In this document: piece by piece, positions 36,939 to 45,640 of the stretch
How the letters are laid out: every line of letters begins with the position of its first letter
Position numbering within the stretch: the first letter of the stretch is position 1
DNA from: Neorhizobium galegae
Lineage (GTDB): Bacteria > Pseudomonadota > Alphaproteobacteria > Rhizobiales > Rhizobiaceae
Reading direction: 5' to 3'
Length of the DNA stretch: 64,000 bases
Assembly: GCF_021391675.1 (NCBI RefSeq)
Contig: NZ_CP090095.1
Location: forward strand, 2,113,501-2,177,500
Translations under genes and position numbers: made by a program
Notes under the pieces: model-generated
Database searches by the model: none
What the model was told of the DNA's origin: nothing
The model's input: the letters and a program-made list of their open reading frames with translations, nothing else

Positions 36939-37199
36939 ATGATCGATGCTGCAAGAATCAAGGAACACGCCGAAGTCATTGGCGCGGATGGCGCCCATGT
37001 TGGAACGGTCGACCGCGTCGAAGGTAGCCGTATCAAGCTGACCAGGAAGGACAGTGGCGAGGGCGGCCATCGAGGCCACCATCACTTCATTCCGCTGGAA
37101 CTGGTCGCCGATATCGAAGGCGACAGAGTTCGTCTTTCGGCAGCCGGCGATGTCGCGGTGACATTCGAAGAGGAAGAGGGCGGCAAGGCCGTTCATTGA
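36939..37199 (+). CDS. DUF2171 domain-containing protein
   Basis: 86 residues from the ATG at 36939 with AAAGGA upstream. It begins MIDAARIKEHAEVIGADGAHVGTVDRVEGSRIKLTRKD and has a His-rich stretch GGHRGHHHFIPLELV. DUF2171 proteins are small and often stress-associated in alphaproteobacteria; the function is unknown. A strong terminator follows 16 bp after the stop. Confidence 0.88.
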   Translation: MIDAARIKEHAEVIGADGAHVGTVDRVEGSRIKLTRKDSGEGGHRGHHHFIPLELVADIEGDRVRLSAAGDVAVTFEEEEGGKAVH

Positions 37200-37215
37200 T
37201 CGGTTCAATATAAAT

Positions 37216-37249
37216 AAGGCCGGCGCCTGGAAAGAGGCGCCGGCCTTTT
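37216..37249 (+). terminator. Rho-independent terminator after DUF2171 gene
   Basis: AAGGCCGGCGCCT (37216-37228) and AGGCGCCGGCCTT (37235-37247) close the loop GGAAAG, with a perfect 13-bp stem and TTTT tail. Confidence 0.85.
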
Positions 37250-37282
37250 CGTATTTTCGATCCCAATCCTACCGCGTCGAGA

Positions 37283-37462
37283 TCACTGCGTCGAACCTGG
37301 AACGCCGAAGCGTTCCGGCAGGAAGGCGGTCTCCGCCGGAGGACCGCTGAGGCGATCCGACTTCGTGCTGGCGGTCGGTCCGGCGGGATGCATCAGAAGG
37401 GCGACGATAAGGCCGCCGGCGATGGCGGATCCCAACGCAATCAGGACATTCTGGGCGCTCAT
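37283..37462 (-). CDS. Small single-span membrane protein
   Basis: 59 residues from the ATG at 37462, with GAGGAG 8 bp upstream. It begins MSAQNVLIALGSAIAGGLIVALLMHPAGPTAST, a transmembrane helix followed by a Pro- and Ser-rich tail ending GVPGSTQ. I do not recognise a family. The strong ribosome binding site and membrane pattern support a real gene. Confidence 0.65.
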   Translation of the reverse strand: MSAQNVLIALGSAIAGGLIVALLMHPAGPTASTKSDRLSGPPAETAFLPERFGVPGSTQ

Positions 37463-37504
37463 GGCTACGGCTCCTCTATAGCCTGACAACCCCCGGAAAA
37501 CAGG

Positions 37505-37530
37505 AAGGTTCCGGCCGGAACCGGAACCTT
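37505..37530 (-). terminator. Candidate terminator after FMN reductase
   Basis: AAGGTTCCGG (37505-37514) and CCGGAACCTT (37521-37530) can pair, with GTTTT nearby on the minus strand. It follows the reductase stop by 26 bp and lies before the small membrane gene. Confidence 0.45.
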
Positions 37531-37555
37531 GAGATCAATGTCGCGTGACAGGCGA

Positions 37556-38134
37556 TCAGGCCTTTTCGCGGGCCGTCTTGAGGGCCGTTGCCCACCAGGA
37601 AAGGTCGTCCAGCATGGTCTTCACGCCGGGTTCCAGATGGGCGAGTTCCGACAGCGCCTTGCCCTGCTGCCAGACCGCGAAGAAATCGGCGCCCTGGATA
37701 TGCACGCCCGGACGGGTCGGAACCATCTGCAGCTCGACAGCGATCGTGCGGAAGTGTTCGACCGCACGGGCGCCGCCGACGCTGCCGTAACCGACGGCTG
37801 CCGCGGGCTTGCGGTTCCATTCCGGATAGGAATAGTCGAGCGCGTTCTTGAGCGCGGCCGTGATCGAGCGGTTGTACTCGGCAATCACGAAGATATAGCC
37901 GTCGAATTCGGCGACCTTCTTCTGCCAGCGCTGACCGACTTCGTTCTCGGTGGGGACCCAGGCGTTCGAAGCTTTTTCGTTGAAGAACGGCAGCGGGAAA
38001 TCGCGCAGGTCGACGATCTCGAATTCCATATCGTCGCGCTTGGATGCCGTCTCATAAATCCACTGTGCCGGCTTGTCGCCGAACCGGACGTCACGCGTGC
38101 TGCTGATGATGATCGCAATCTTTGGCCTGGCCAT
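37556..38134 (-). CDS. NAD(P)H-dependent FMN reductase
   Basis: 192 residues from the ATG at 38134. It has the flavodoxin-like FMN_red family order: IAIIISSTRDVRFGDKPAQWI at the N-terminal loop, FEIVDLRDFPLPFF, and YIFVIAEYNRSITAALKNALDYSYPEW with the FMN-phosphate contact. It likely reduces FMN, quinones or azo groups. Upstream extension to 38245 is unlike family members. It is a single gene flanked by small proteins. Confidence 0.9.
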   Translation of the reverse strand: MARPKIAIIISSTRDVRFGDKPAQWIYETASKRDDMEFEIVDLRDFPLPFFNEKASNAWVPTENEVGQRWQKKVAEFDGYIFVIAEYNRSITAALKNALDYSYPEWNRKPAAAVGYGSVGGARAVEHFRTIAVELQMVPTRPGVHIQGADFFAVWQQGKALSELAHLEPGVKTMLDDLSWWATALKTAREKA

Positions 38135-38254
38135 GAAAACCTCTCGCTTTGGAAAATGGATTGGGTGGGGCAGCAGGAATATGGCGGTAGGGCCGGAGCG
38201 GTCAAGCAGATCCCAGGGGCATGCCGGAAAGATCGACCGCCTCACGCGATCGTG

Positions 38255-38380
38255 TCAGTTCTGGGCTGAGAGTTCCGTGGGAGAAGCCATGATGTCGCCA
38301 CCGCCGAGCGACTGGTCGGCATATTTGAATGCCAGGATGCTGAGGACCGAAACGATCATGACCACGAATATAATGCGCAT
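38255..38380 (-). CDS. Very small membrane protein (41 residues)
   Basis: ATG at 38380, stop TGA at 38255-38257. AAGGAG lies 7 bp upstream of the ATG. The product starts MRIIFVVMIVSVLSILAFKYADQSL, a transmembrane helix, then GGGDIMASPTELSAQN. It is too short for a family to be recognised, but the ribosome binding site and hydrophobic start support a real microprotein. Confidence 0.55.
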   Translation of the reverse strand: MRIIFVVMIVSVLSILAFKYADQSLGGGDIMASPTELSAQN

Positions 38381-38542
38381 AAAGATGCTCCTTCGGCCGG
38401 GCAAACGTCTTTTGCCTACGAAGGTTCCGGCGCGGGTTTCATCAGGAAGCGGTAATTCACGCTTAAGTTTTGGTTAAGGCGAGATTGACTCTACCGTTAC
38501 GACGCGCCTGACTTTCGGCAGGCGGCTCCCATCTAAGCCCGG

Positions 38543-38842
38543 ATGACTGAGTTCCATAGAACGTGGATGAGGGCGGCCGCTGAAGCAAGGAGCTATCGGC
38601 GAATGTATATCCTGGCGGCCGAGATCGTGAGCAGCCAAGCCGCTCCCGGCGAATTGAAGAGAGCGGCCCGTAGGGTGTCTAAGGCTCTGGAGGACGTTGT
38701 GGACAAACCGATCGCCGATGCGCTGGTGCTTGCGCGGGCGAGGGCAAGGTTTGCGGAACTCGTCGCCGCGTTGGAGGGGAGTGTGGGCGGGACCAAACGA
38801 CCGCCGCCCGGTCGCGACAACCGGGCGGCGCCGAGAAGATAA
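38543..38842 (+). CDS. Hypothetical protein (99 residues)
   Basis: A helical, Arg/Ala-rich protein (MTEFHRTWMRAAAEARSYRRMYILAAEIVSS, KALEDVVDKPIADALVLARARARFAELVAALE). No family was recognised, and the Shine-Dalgarno is poor. Its 3' end overlaps the terminator of the convergent degP-like gene, which lowers confidence. It could be a real small gene or chance open frame. Confidence 0.4.
   Translation: MTEFHRTWMRAAAEARSYRRMYILAAEIVSSQAAPGELKRAARRVSKALEDVVDKPIADALVLARARARFAELVAALEGSVGGTKRPPPGRDNRAAPRR
38802..38830 (-). terminator. Hairpin terminator beyond degP-like gene
   Basis: CGCCGCCCGG (38802-38811) and CCGGGCGGCG (38821-38830) pair over a nine-base loop. It lies 27 bp past the DegP-like stop (minus strand). 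No long T-run follows. Confidence 0.45.
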
Positions 38843-38856
38843 GGCAAGGCCGATGT

Positions 38857-40398
38857 TCAGCCGATCGAGAAGGGGACGGCGACGAAGGTCTGGTTCTCGC
38901 CACGCTGGATGAGGAACAGGACGGACTTGTGCCCGGATTTGCCGGCTTCCGCGACCGCCGCCTTGGCTTCCTTCGCCGACTTGACGGGCTGCTGGTTGAT
39001 CGAGACGATGATATCTCCGGGCTGTAGGCCGGCGTCGGCAGCCGGCTTGTCGGGGGCGACGCTCTCGATTACCGCGCCGTTTTCCCGACGCGGCAGGTTG
39101 AGCGCCTCGCGGATATCCGGCGTGAGGTCGGCAAGACCGATCCCGATGGTCGGAACGCGCTGGGCGCCCTGCGTGGACTTGTCGCCATTGTCGGCGGAAG
39201 CCTGCTGCTGGTCGGGTTCGTTGCCGCCAACCGTGATGCTGAGATTGCGGCTTTGACCCTGACGCCAGACGGTCAGGCCCTCCTTGGCGCCGGGCGTCAG
39301 GTCGGCGACCATGCGCGACAGATCCCGCGGCGACTTGATCTGCTGGCCGCCGAGCGCGGTGATGACGTCGCCGGTCCGGATGCCGGCCTTGGCTGCCGGT
39401 GTGTCGTCGTTGACATTGGCGACCAGCGCGCCTTCCGGCTTGTCGAGACCTATGGCGCTCGCCACATCCGCCGTCACCGGCTGGATCTGCACTCCGATGA
39501 AGCCATGCTCGATCGAGCCGTCCTTCATCAGCTTGGCGACGACCTTCTGGGCCTGGTCGGAAGGGATGGCGAAGCCGACGCCGACGCTGCCGCCGTTGGG
39601 GGAATAGATCGCCGTGTTGATACCGACGATCTTGCCCTCGAGATCGACCAGCGGGCCGCCGGAATTGCCATGGTTGATCGGTGCATCGATCTGGATGAAA
39701 TCGTCATAGGGGCCGCTGTGAAGATCGCGGCCGCGGGCCGAAACGATGCCGGCGGTGACGGTCGTGCCGATGCCGAACGGATTGCCGATCGCGAGAATCT
39801 GGTCGCCGGCATTGAGCTTGTCCGAATCGCCCCAGGCGATCGTCGCCAGCGGCTTCGGCGCGTTGATCTTGATGACGGCGAGATCGGATTTCGCGTCGGC
39901 GCCGATCAGCTTGGCCGGGACGTCGGTGCCGTCGTCGAGCGTCACCTTGATATCGATCGCGTTGTCGATCACGTGATTGTTGGTGACGATGTAACCGTCG
40001 GCAGTGACGACAAAGCCGGAGCCGAGAGCTTCGGTCCGGGGAGCCTGACGCTGCTGCGGCATATGGCGCGGCATGGGAATGCCCTGCTGGCCGAAGAACT
40101 GCCGGAACTGCTCGTCGAATGGCGAATTGTCGTCGAAGGACGAACTGTCATCCGAAGCGACGTTCTGCGCCTTCATCGTGGTGGTAATGGTGACGACGGC
40201 CGGTTTGTCGGCGGAAACGATCGGTGCGAACGAACCACCCGGAGCGACGATGCCGGAAACGGAGCCGGCAGCAGTTGTTGCCGTGGTTGCTGCATGCGCC
40301 GCATTGGTGCCGAGAATGACCGGCACGGAGAGCGGGACCGCAACGATGGCGGCGCTAAGAAGTGCCGCGATCCGATGTTTGCGAAGGATATTTGACAT
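38857..40398 (-). CDS. DegP/HtrA-type periplasmic serine protease
   Basis: 513 residues from the ATG at 40398. A signal sequence (ALLSAAIVAVPLSVPVILGTNAAHAA) precedes a trypsin-like domain with the catalytic triad NNHVID, SDLAVIK and GNSGGPLVDL. Two PDZ domains follow (IEHGFIGVQIQPVTADVAS, IGIGLADLTPDIREAL). It is the periplasmic quality-control protease, likely envelope-stress induced, but no stress promoter was identified. A long gene-poor region lies upstream (40399-41329). Confidence 0.94.
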   Translation of the reverse strand: MSNILRKHRIAALLSAAIVAVPLSVPVILGTNAAHAATTATTAAGSVSGIVAPGGSFAPIVSADKPAVVTITTTMKAQNVASDDSSSFDDNSPFDEQFRQFFGQQGIPMPRHMPQQRQAPRTEALGSGFVVTADGYIVTNNHVIDNAIDIKVTLDDGTDVPAKLIGADAKSDLAVIKINAPKPLATIAWGDSDKLNAGDQILAIGNPFGIGTTVTAGIVSARGRDLHSGPYDDFIQIDAPINHGNSGGPLVDLEGKIVGINTAIYSPNGGSVGVGFAIPSDQAQKVVAKLMKDGSIEHGFIGVQIQPVTADVASAIGLDKPEGALVANVNDDTPAAKAGIRTGDVITALGGQQIKSPRDLSRMVADLTPGAKEGLTVWRQGQSRNLSITVGGNEPDQQQASADNGDKSTQGAQRVPTIGIGLADLTPDIREALNLPRRENGAVIESVAPDKPAADAGLQPGDIIVSINQQPVKSAKEAKAAVAEAGKSGHKSVLFLIQRGENQTFVAVPFSIG

Positions 40399-41329
40399 GG
40401 AGGTCTTCCTTTCAATCTGCAGCCCTTGAGCCGGGAGGCGGCGCATTGGGGCGAAGGGGATCGGAGCCGCGCGATGAGCGCGGCCGATCGGTTGTGGTTC
40501 TGGAGATTTGCGAAGCTGAAAAGCCGGCTTTGCGGGCAAGCCGTTGCATCAGAAAACCGGTTCACGGGAAGGCGGGTGAAGCGGCTTCGACCGCCTGGCT
40601 ATCGAAGTCGATCGCCGGGCGGTCCGGTGAGGTGCATGACCGGGCAGGGCGCCGGCGACACGGGGGAAGGCTGGTTTATTGAGACGAGCGAGCGCATATC
40701 TGAGCTCCACCTTCGGCAAACGGTTGTGAAACTGGCTCTGCCGTCACGGCCTCTCCGGCCGTCGGCGTCATTCAGTCTTGAAGATAGAATTACGCCCCAA
40801 AGCGTCGAAGGTCAGCTTAACAATAAATAAGGTTTGAAAGCCTTCATCTGCCGAATTTTAGGCCAAATGCTCCGCCCGAGAGATGTCCTTGATCTCACGA
40901 AATAAGATATTTCAAGGGCTTGGCGCCGCACCCAGAGTTTTCGCCCTGCCGCCGCAAACGTGACCTGGCTGTAATGATTGGCGTTCGCTCTGAAGATGAG
41001 CAAATTGTAATGGGTGAGGCGGGGCTTTTTGCGATGCGATTGAGCGACCCGGATCCAAGACCGAATCTAAAAATGGACGGCCGACGTGATCTCGTGGCAG
41101 CGACGTGACGTCAATCGGTCGCCCGACCCCGTTCTAAAGTTAACGGCAGTCGCGTCCTGATCGGCTTGTGACAGACCGGCTGGACTTCGTCCACCCACAT
41201 TGTGACGAAGCAGGCGCACCGATTCTACCCACCACGGCAAACGAGATAGCGCGCGTAGCCTTGGCCCAAGCGCATCAAGCCACTGCAATCGCATTGGTAT
41301 CCGTTTAAATGTGTGATTTAGTTGATTTA
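40399..41329. other. Gene-poor region upstream of degP and beside tRNA-Lys
   Basis: About 930 bp with no recognisable gene. The half nearer tRNA-Lys is of lower GC than the coding surroundings. Short open frames, such as a 75-residue minus frame at 41067-41294, show no family or ribosome binding site that would support them. No copy of the tRNA 3' end was seen, so there is no sign of an integrated element. Confidence 0.5.
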
Positions 41330-41405
41330 TGGTGAGAGCGTCGGGGTTCGAACCCGAGACCTACTGATTAAAAGTCAGTTGCTCTACCAGCTGAGCTACG
41401 CTCTC
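41330..41405 (-). tRNA. tRNA-Lys (anticodon TTT)
   Basis: The minus strand folds as a full cloverleaf: acceptor GAGAGCG/CGCTCTC, D stem GCTC/GAGC, anticodon stem ACTGA/TCAGT with loop CTTTTAA (anticodon TTT), T stem TCGGG/CCCGA with loop TTCGAAC. The discriminator base A and a genome-encoded CCA are at 41330-41333. Length is 76 nt with CCA. It reads lysine AAA and AAG codons. Confidence 0.98.
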
Positions 41406-41611
41406 CCGCGGCCGCGGATGAGCGCGTCCTTGAAAGTGCGCGGAACATAGGCAGGTGACCTCTTGCGGTCAACCCGCAAAAACAGCAAAAATGCGGCTAT
41501 CTGACGCTTTTGCTTGGCCATGCGAAAAGGTGATTGGCATTCGCTGCCTCGGGCCATTACCTCAAGCGCAAGACGCAGGGCCCCCGAACGGCCTGCCATC
41601 CGGAGCCACAC

Positions 41612-42370
41612 GTGTCGATTGCCGAAATATCCCTGCTGAGCGCGCTTCTTGCCGGCGCCCTATCGTTTCTCTCTCCCTGCGTGCTGCCCCTCGTGCCGCC
41701 TTATCTCTGTTATATGGCGGGCATTTCGGTCGAGCAGTTCCGCGGCGGCGGTGGTGCGGCGGTTATCGAATCGCGGAGCGGCACCCGCCGGGCGGTACTG
41801 AAGTCGGCGCTGTTCTTCACGCTCGGTTTCGCCACCGTCTTCGTGGCACTCGGGGCCGGCGCGTCGACGATCGGCGTGCTCTTGCGCCAGCATCTCGATC
41901 TGCTGTCCAAACTCGGCGGCCTGATCATCATCGTCATGGGACTGAATTTTCTGGGTGTTTTCCGGATAGGCCTTCTCGCCCGCGAGGCACGCTTCCAGGG
42001 CGGTGGCCAGCCGGCGACGCTCTCCGGCGCCTATGTCATGGGACTTGCCTTCGCTTTCGGCTGGACCCCCTGCATCGGCCCGGTGCTTGGCGCCATCCTC
42101 GGCGTTGCCGCATCCCGCGATACGGTCGGCGAGGGAGCGGCATTGCTCGCCATCTATTCGCTGGGCCTGGCCGTGCCGTTCTGGATCGCCGCCGGCTTCT
42201 CCGGTGCGTTCATGCGGTTCCTCACCCGCTTCCGCCGCCATCTGGGCATGGTCGAGAAGGTCATGGGAGCCTTCCTGGTTCTGACCGGGCTCGCTTTCAT
42301 CTTCGGTTTCGTCACTTCGGCCGCAATCTGGTTCCAGCAGACCTTTCCAATCCTGATGCAAATCGGCTAA
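41612..42370 (+). CDS. ccdA: Cytochrome c biogenesis protein CcdA (DsbD-like)
   Basis: 252 residues from the GTG at 41612, preceded by GGAG. CcdA is a six-helix inner-membrane protein that moves electrons from thioredoxin to periplasmic thiols for cytochrome c assembly. The redox Cys are in LSPCVLPLVPPYLCY and GWTPCIGPVLG. Several further transmembrane helices are visible. Longer open reading to 41534 is unlikely. No other cytochrome c gene is adjacent. Confidence 0.94.
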   Translation: MSIAEISLLSALLAGALSFLSPCVLPLVPPYLCYMAGISVEQFRGGGGAAVIESRSGTRRAVLKSALFFTLGFATVFVALGAGASTIGVLLRQHLDLLSKLGGLIIIVMGLNFLGVFRIGLLAREARFQGGGQPATLSGAYVMGLAFAFGWTPCIGPVLGAILGVAASRDTVGEGAALLAIYSLGLAVPFWIAAGFSGAFMRFLTRFRRHLGMVEKVMGAFLVLTGLAFIFGFVTSAAIWFQQTFPILMQIG

Positions 42371-42416
42371 CGGAAAAGCGTCTTCCAATACGGCCCGGTC
42401 AGCGGGCAGGGTACCG

Positions 42417-43379
42417 ATGGCCGATATCATTGCATTGCTGTTGCCCTTCTTCGGCCTGATCTTGATCGGCTATCTGGCCGCGAGAGTGACGAAACAGCCC
42501 GCTGAAGCGCTGGGCTGGATGAATACGTTCATCATCTACGCGGCCCTGCCGGCGCTGTTCTTCAAGCTCGTTTCCCGCACCCCGGTCGAGCAGCTGACCC
42601 GGGCCGACTTCATCTTCGGCGAGATCGGCGCAACCTACCTGGTCTTCTTCGTTCTCTTCCTGATAGGCTTCTTTTTGCGTCGCAATTCGTTCGCCGATTG
42701 CACCATCCAGTCGTTTGCCGGCGCCTACGGCAATATCGGCTATATGGGACCGGGTCTGGCGCTGCTCGCTTTCGGCGAGGCGGCAGCGGTGCCGGTGGCG
42801 CTGATCGTCTGCTTCGAGAACGCCGCGCATTTCATCGTAGCGCCTGCGATGATGGCGGTGGCCGGCGGCGACAAACGCCCAGCCAGCCAGGTGGCCGGCG
42901 ATATCGTCCGGAAAGTCGTACTGCACCCGTTCATCATCTCGACGGCGCTCGGATTCTGCTTCGCGGCATTTGCCGTGCAGCCGCCTGCTGCCTTCCAGCG
43001 GCTCATCGATTACCTCGCTCAGGCGGCGGCCCCTTGCGCGCTGTTTGCCATGGGGGTGACGCTGGCGCTCCGGCCGATCAAGCGTGTGCCGGTGGAGATC
43101 AGCTATATCGCGGTCTCCAAGCTGATCCTGCTGCCGATGACGACCTATACGGTCCTGTCGCTGATCGGCAATTTCGATCCCGTGTGGATCTATTCCGCGA
43201 CCTTGCTTTCGGCACTGCCGACGGCGACCAACGTTTTTGTCATCAGCCAGCAATACGGCGTCTGGCAGGAGAGGGCGTCGGCCAGCATCCTGATCATCAC
43301 CGGCGCCTCAGTGGCGACACTGCCGGTGCTGCTCTACCTCATCAACTCCGGAACGTTACCGCCGGATCTCTTTCCGTAA
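42417..43379 (+). CDS. AEC-family (auxin efflux carrier-like) transporter
   Basis: 320 residues with about ten transmembrane helices. The AEC/AEC-like order is seen in IALLLPFFGLILIGYLAARV, TFIIYAALPALFFKLVS, and the central segment FAGAYGNIGYMGPGLALLAFG. Members export or import organic solutes; the substrate here is unknown. Its 3' end overlaps the convergent UbiH-like gene by 24 bp. Confidence 0.9.
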   Translation: MADIIALLLPFFGLILIGYLAARVTKQPAEALGWMNTFIIYAALPALFFKLVSRTPVEQLTRADFIFGEIGATYLVFFVLFLIGFFLRRNSFADCTIQSFAGAYGNIGYMGPGLALLAFGEAAAVPVALIVCFENAAHFIVAPAMMAVAGGDKRPASQVAGDIVRKVVLHPFIISTALGFCFAAFAVQPPAAFQRLIDYLAQAAAPCALFAMGVTLALRPIKRVPVEISYIAVSKLILLPMTTYTVLSLIGNFDPVWIYSATLLSALPTATNVFVISQQYGVWQERASASILIITGASVATLPVLLYLINSGTLPPDLFP

Positions 43380-44558
43380 GGCATCGACGACGGCGCGCAG
43401 GCCCCGACCCGGTTCGATACCTTCCCGCATCAGCAGATTGCGCAGCGGCGGCGCATTGGTGAGGATGTGCAGGCCGGCGGCGCGCAGCATCTGGACGGGC
43501 AGGAAATCCGACAGCAGCGAACGGTTGAGGAGATCGACGCCGACCGTGCGGCTGACGATATCCGGCCCGCGGCGCCGGTTGAAGCGATCGCCGGCATCGG
43601 CTGCAATCGGGCGGTCGCTGGTGGCGACAAGCAATTCCGAAAGCGCGATGATGTCGCGCAGCGACAGGTTGAGGCCCTGCGCTCCGATCGGCGGAAAGGC
43701 ATGCGCTGCCTCGCCGATCAGCGCCAGCCGACCCTTGCCGAACCGCTCCGCCATCAGGCTGGAAAGCGGCCATGCCTGCGCCTTGCCCTCGACCTTCACC
43801 TTGCCGAGCATCGATTGCATGCGGTCTTCGACCAGCCGCGACAGTTCCTCGATTGGAAGCTCGACGAGACGGCGGGCTTCATCCGGCTTCACGACCCAGA
43901 CGAGGCTGGAACGCAGGCCCGGCAGGGGAACCTGCGTGAACGGCCCGCTTTCGGTATGGAATTCGGTCGAGATATTGCCGTGCGGCAGGCTATGGGCGAA
44001 ATTCAACACTGCCGCCGATTGTGGATAGGACCAGCGGCGCACGCCGATGCCGGCGGTTTCACGGGCCTTCGAATTGCGCCCATCGGCGGCGGCGACGAAG
44101 TCGGCACTGATCGAGGCGCCGTCCGACAGCGTCAGCATGGCTCGTTCGGCCGAGAAGTCGAAGGTCTCGACGCTTTGCGCGATTTTGCTGATATTGGATT
44201 CGGCGGCAACGGCGGCATCCAGCGTTTCCGACAGCGCGCGGTTGGGAATGTTGTAGCCGAAGGCGTAGAGCCCGACGTCCTGCGCCCGGAATTGCGCCGT
44301 CGGTGCACGGAGCAGCCGTTTGGTACCGTCGATGATCTGCATGACCGAAAGCGGGGCGGCAGAAGGCGCAATGTCCTCCCAGACGCCAAGCCGTTCGAGA
44401 AAACGGATGGATTGGTCCATCAGCGCGGTCGTGCGTTCATCGGCCTTTTCGGATGGCGGTGCGATCAGCGCTACCTTGCGGCCGGCACGCGCGAGTGCCA
44501 GAGCGGCAACCGATCCGGAAAGTCCCCCGCCCACCACCGCAATCTCGAAATGCTGCAT
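43356..44558 (-). CDS. UbiH/UbiF-family FAD-dependent hydroxylase
   Basis: 400 residues from the ATG at 44558 (MQHFEIAVVGGGLSG). The Rossmann FAD motif is VVGGGLSGSVAALALARAG, with the DG motif (AADGRNSKARE) and the GD segment LALIGEAAHAFPPIGAQGLNLSLRD typical of this flavin monooxygenase family. Related enzymes hydroxylate ubiquinone intermediates in the membrane. The ubiH, ubiF or visC subtype cannot be decided from this region alone. Confidence 0.88.
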   Translation of the reverse strand: MQHFEIAVVGGGLSGSVAALALARAGRKVALIAPPSEKADERTTALMDQSIRFLERLGVWEDIAPSAAPLSVMQIIDGTKRLLRAPTAQFRAQDVGLYAFGYNIPNRALSETLDAAVAAESNISKIAQSVETFDFSAERAMLTLSDGASISADFVAAADGRNSKARETAGIGVRRWSYPQSAAVLNFAHSLPHGNISTEFHTESGPFTQVPLPGLRSSLVWVVKPDEARRLVELPIEELSRLVEDRMQSMLGKVKVEGKAQAWPLSSLMAERFGKGRLALIGEAAHAFPPIGAQGLNLSLRDIIALSELLVATSDRPIAADAGDRFNRRRGPDIVSRTVGVDLLNRSLLSDFLPVQMLRAAGLHILTNAPPLRNLLMREGIEPGRGLRAVVDALRKEIRR

Positions 44559-44744
44559 GTCCGTCGTCCTGCGCTGCAAATGTACGATGGATTATCTAGA
44601 GCTTCGCGGCGTGCATATCCATGGGGCACGGCAGCGCAGCATGGAAAAAGCAATGCTCTATGTCTTGCGGCGGGTCCAAGCCGGTTGCAATGCGCGGTGA
44701 TTGGCCGCATATCTCGCCGGATAAGGGAAAGGCGGGACTGACGC

Positions 44745-45473
44745 GTGATCAGACGAATCTTCAATTACAAAAAAGTCCCGTATGCTGAAATCCGCGCCTT
44801 CTCGGTTCATCTGCTGACGGCGTCCGGCTCGTTTCTTGCTTTCCTCGGCGTCGTGGCGGCAGCCGAGCATCGTTTTGTCGACATGTTCTGGTGGCTCGGC
44901 CTTGCGCTTCTCGTGGACGGCATCGACGGACCGATCGCCCGCAAGGTTCGGGTCAAGGAAGTCTTGCCCAACTGGTCCGGCGATACGCTCGACAACATCA
45001 TCGACTACGTGACCTACGTGCTGTTGCCGGCGTTTGCGCTTTACCAGAGCGGTATGATCGGCGAACCCTGGTCCTTTGTTGCCGCAGGCGCGATCGTCGT
45101 CTCGAGCGCGGTTTATTATGCCGACATGGGCATGAAGACGGACGAGTACTTTTTCTCCGGTTTTCCAGTCGTCTGGAACATGGTGATCTTCACGCTGTTC
45201 GTCGTCGACGCGAGCGCCACGGCTGCTCTGATCCTGGTCTCCGTATCGGTCGTTCTCACCTTCCTGCCGATCAATTTTCTGCACCCGGTCCGCGTCAAGC
45301 GGCTCCGCCCGCTCAATCTGGCCGTCTGCCTCATCTGGTGTGCGCTGGGCGGCTACTCGCTGCTCCTGCATTTCGATACACCCGACTGGGTCGTCTACGG
45401 TGTCGTATTGAGCGGCATCTATCTCTATTGCATCGGCGGCGTGCTACAGCTTTTCCCCAGCCTCGGAAAATAG
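44745..45473 (+). CDS. pcs: Phosphatidylcholine synthase
   Basis: 242 residues from a GTG at 44745. Pcs joins choline to CDP-diacylglycerol in one step and is found in rhizobia and some other symbiotic or pathogenic bacteria. The CDP-alcohol phosphotransferase core is seen in LLVDGIDGPIARKVRVKEVLPNWSGDTLDNIIDYVTYV, with several transmembrane helices. It supports a eukaryote-like membrane phospholipid composition. It is a single gene upstream of a nucleoside-type ABC operon. Confidence 0.93.
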   Translation: MIRRIFNYKKVPYAEIRAFSVHLLTASGSFLAFLGVVAAAEHRFVDMFWWLGLALLVDGIDGPIARKVRVKEVLPNWSGDTLDNIIDYVTYVLLPAFALYQSGMIGEPWSFVAAGAIVVSSAVYYADMGMKTDEYFFSGFPVVWNMVIFTLFVVDASATAALILVSVSVVLTFLPINFLHPVRVKRLRPLNLAVCLIWCALGGYSLLLHFDTPDWVVYGVVLSGIYLYCIGGVLQLFPSLGK

Positions 45474-45640
45474 TTGGACCTTGCTTCAACCCCCTTTCTT
45501 TAGTGTTGTGCGAAGCAACAAATACGGTATCAATATCAGTCGAATGTCCGGAGTGATCGCCGGATGTCGTCAAAGTCAATACGCTGCGTCGCCCTGAAAA
45601 ACCTCGAAGAAGGTAGGCCCGTGGTGAACGAGGGGGTTCA

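Noticed and set aside
36473..37036. 187-codon minus frame in the gene-poor region before the DUF2171 gene
   Set aside because: It overlaps the DUF2171 gene, contains no recognised domain and no ribosome binding site was seen.
41067..41294. 75-codon minus frame beside tRNA-Lys
   Set aside because: No recognisable domain and no ribosome binding site; could be a remnant but not supportable.
41330..41405. tRNA-Lys as the end of an integrated element
   Set aside because: No integrase and no direct repeat of the tRNA 3' end were found in the window.
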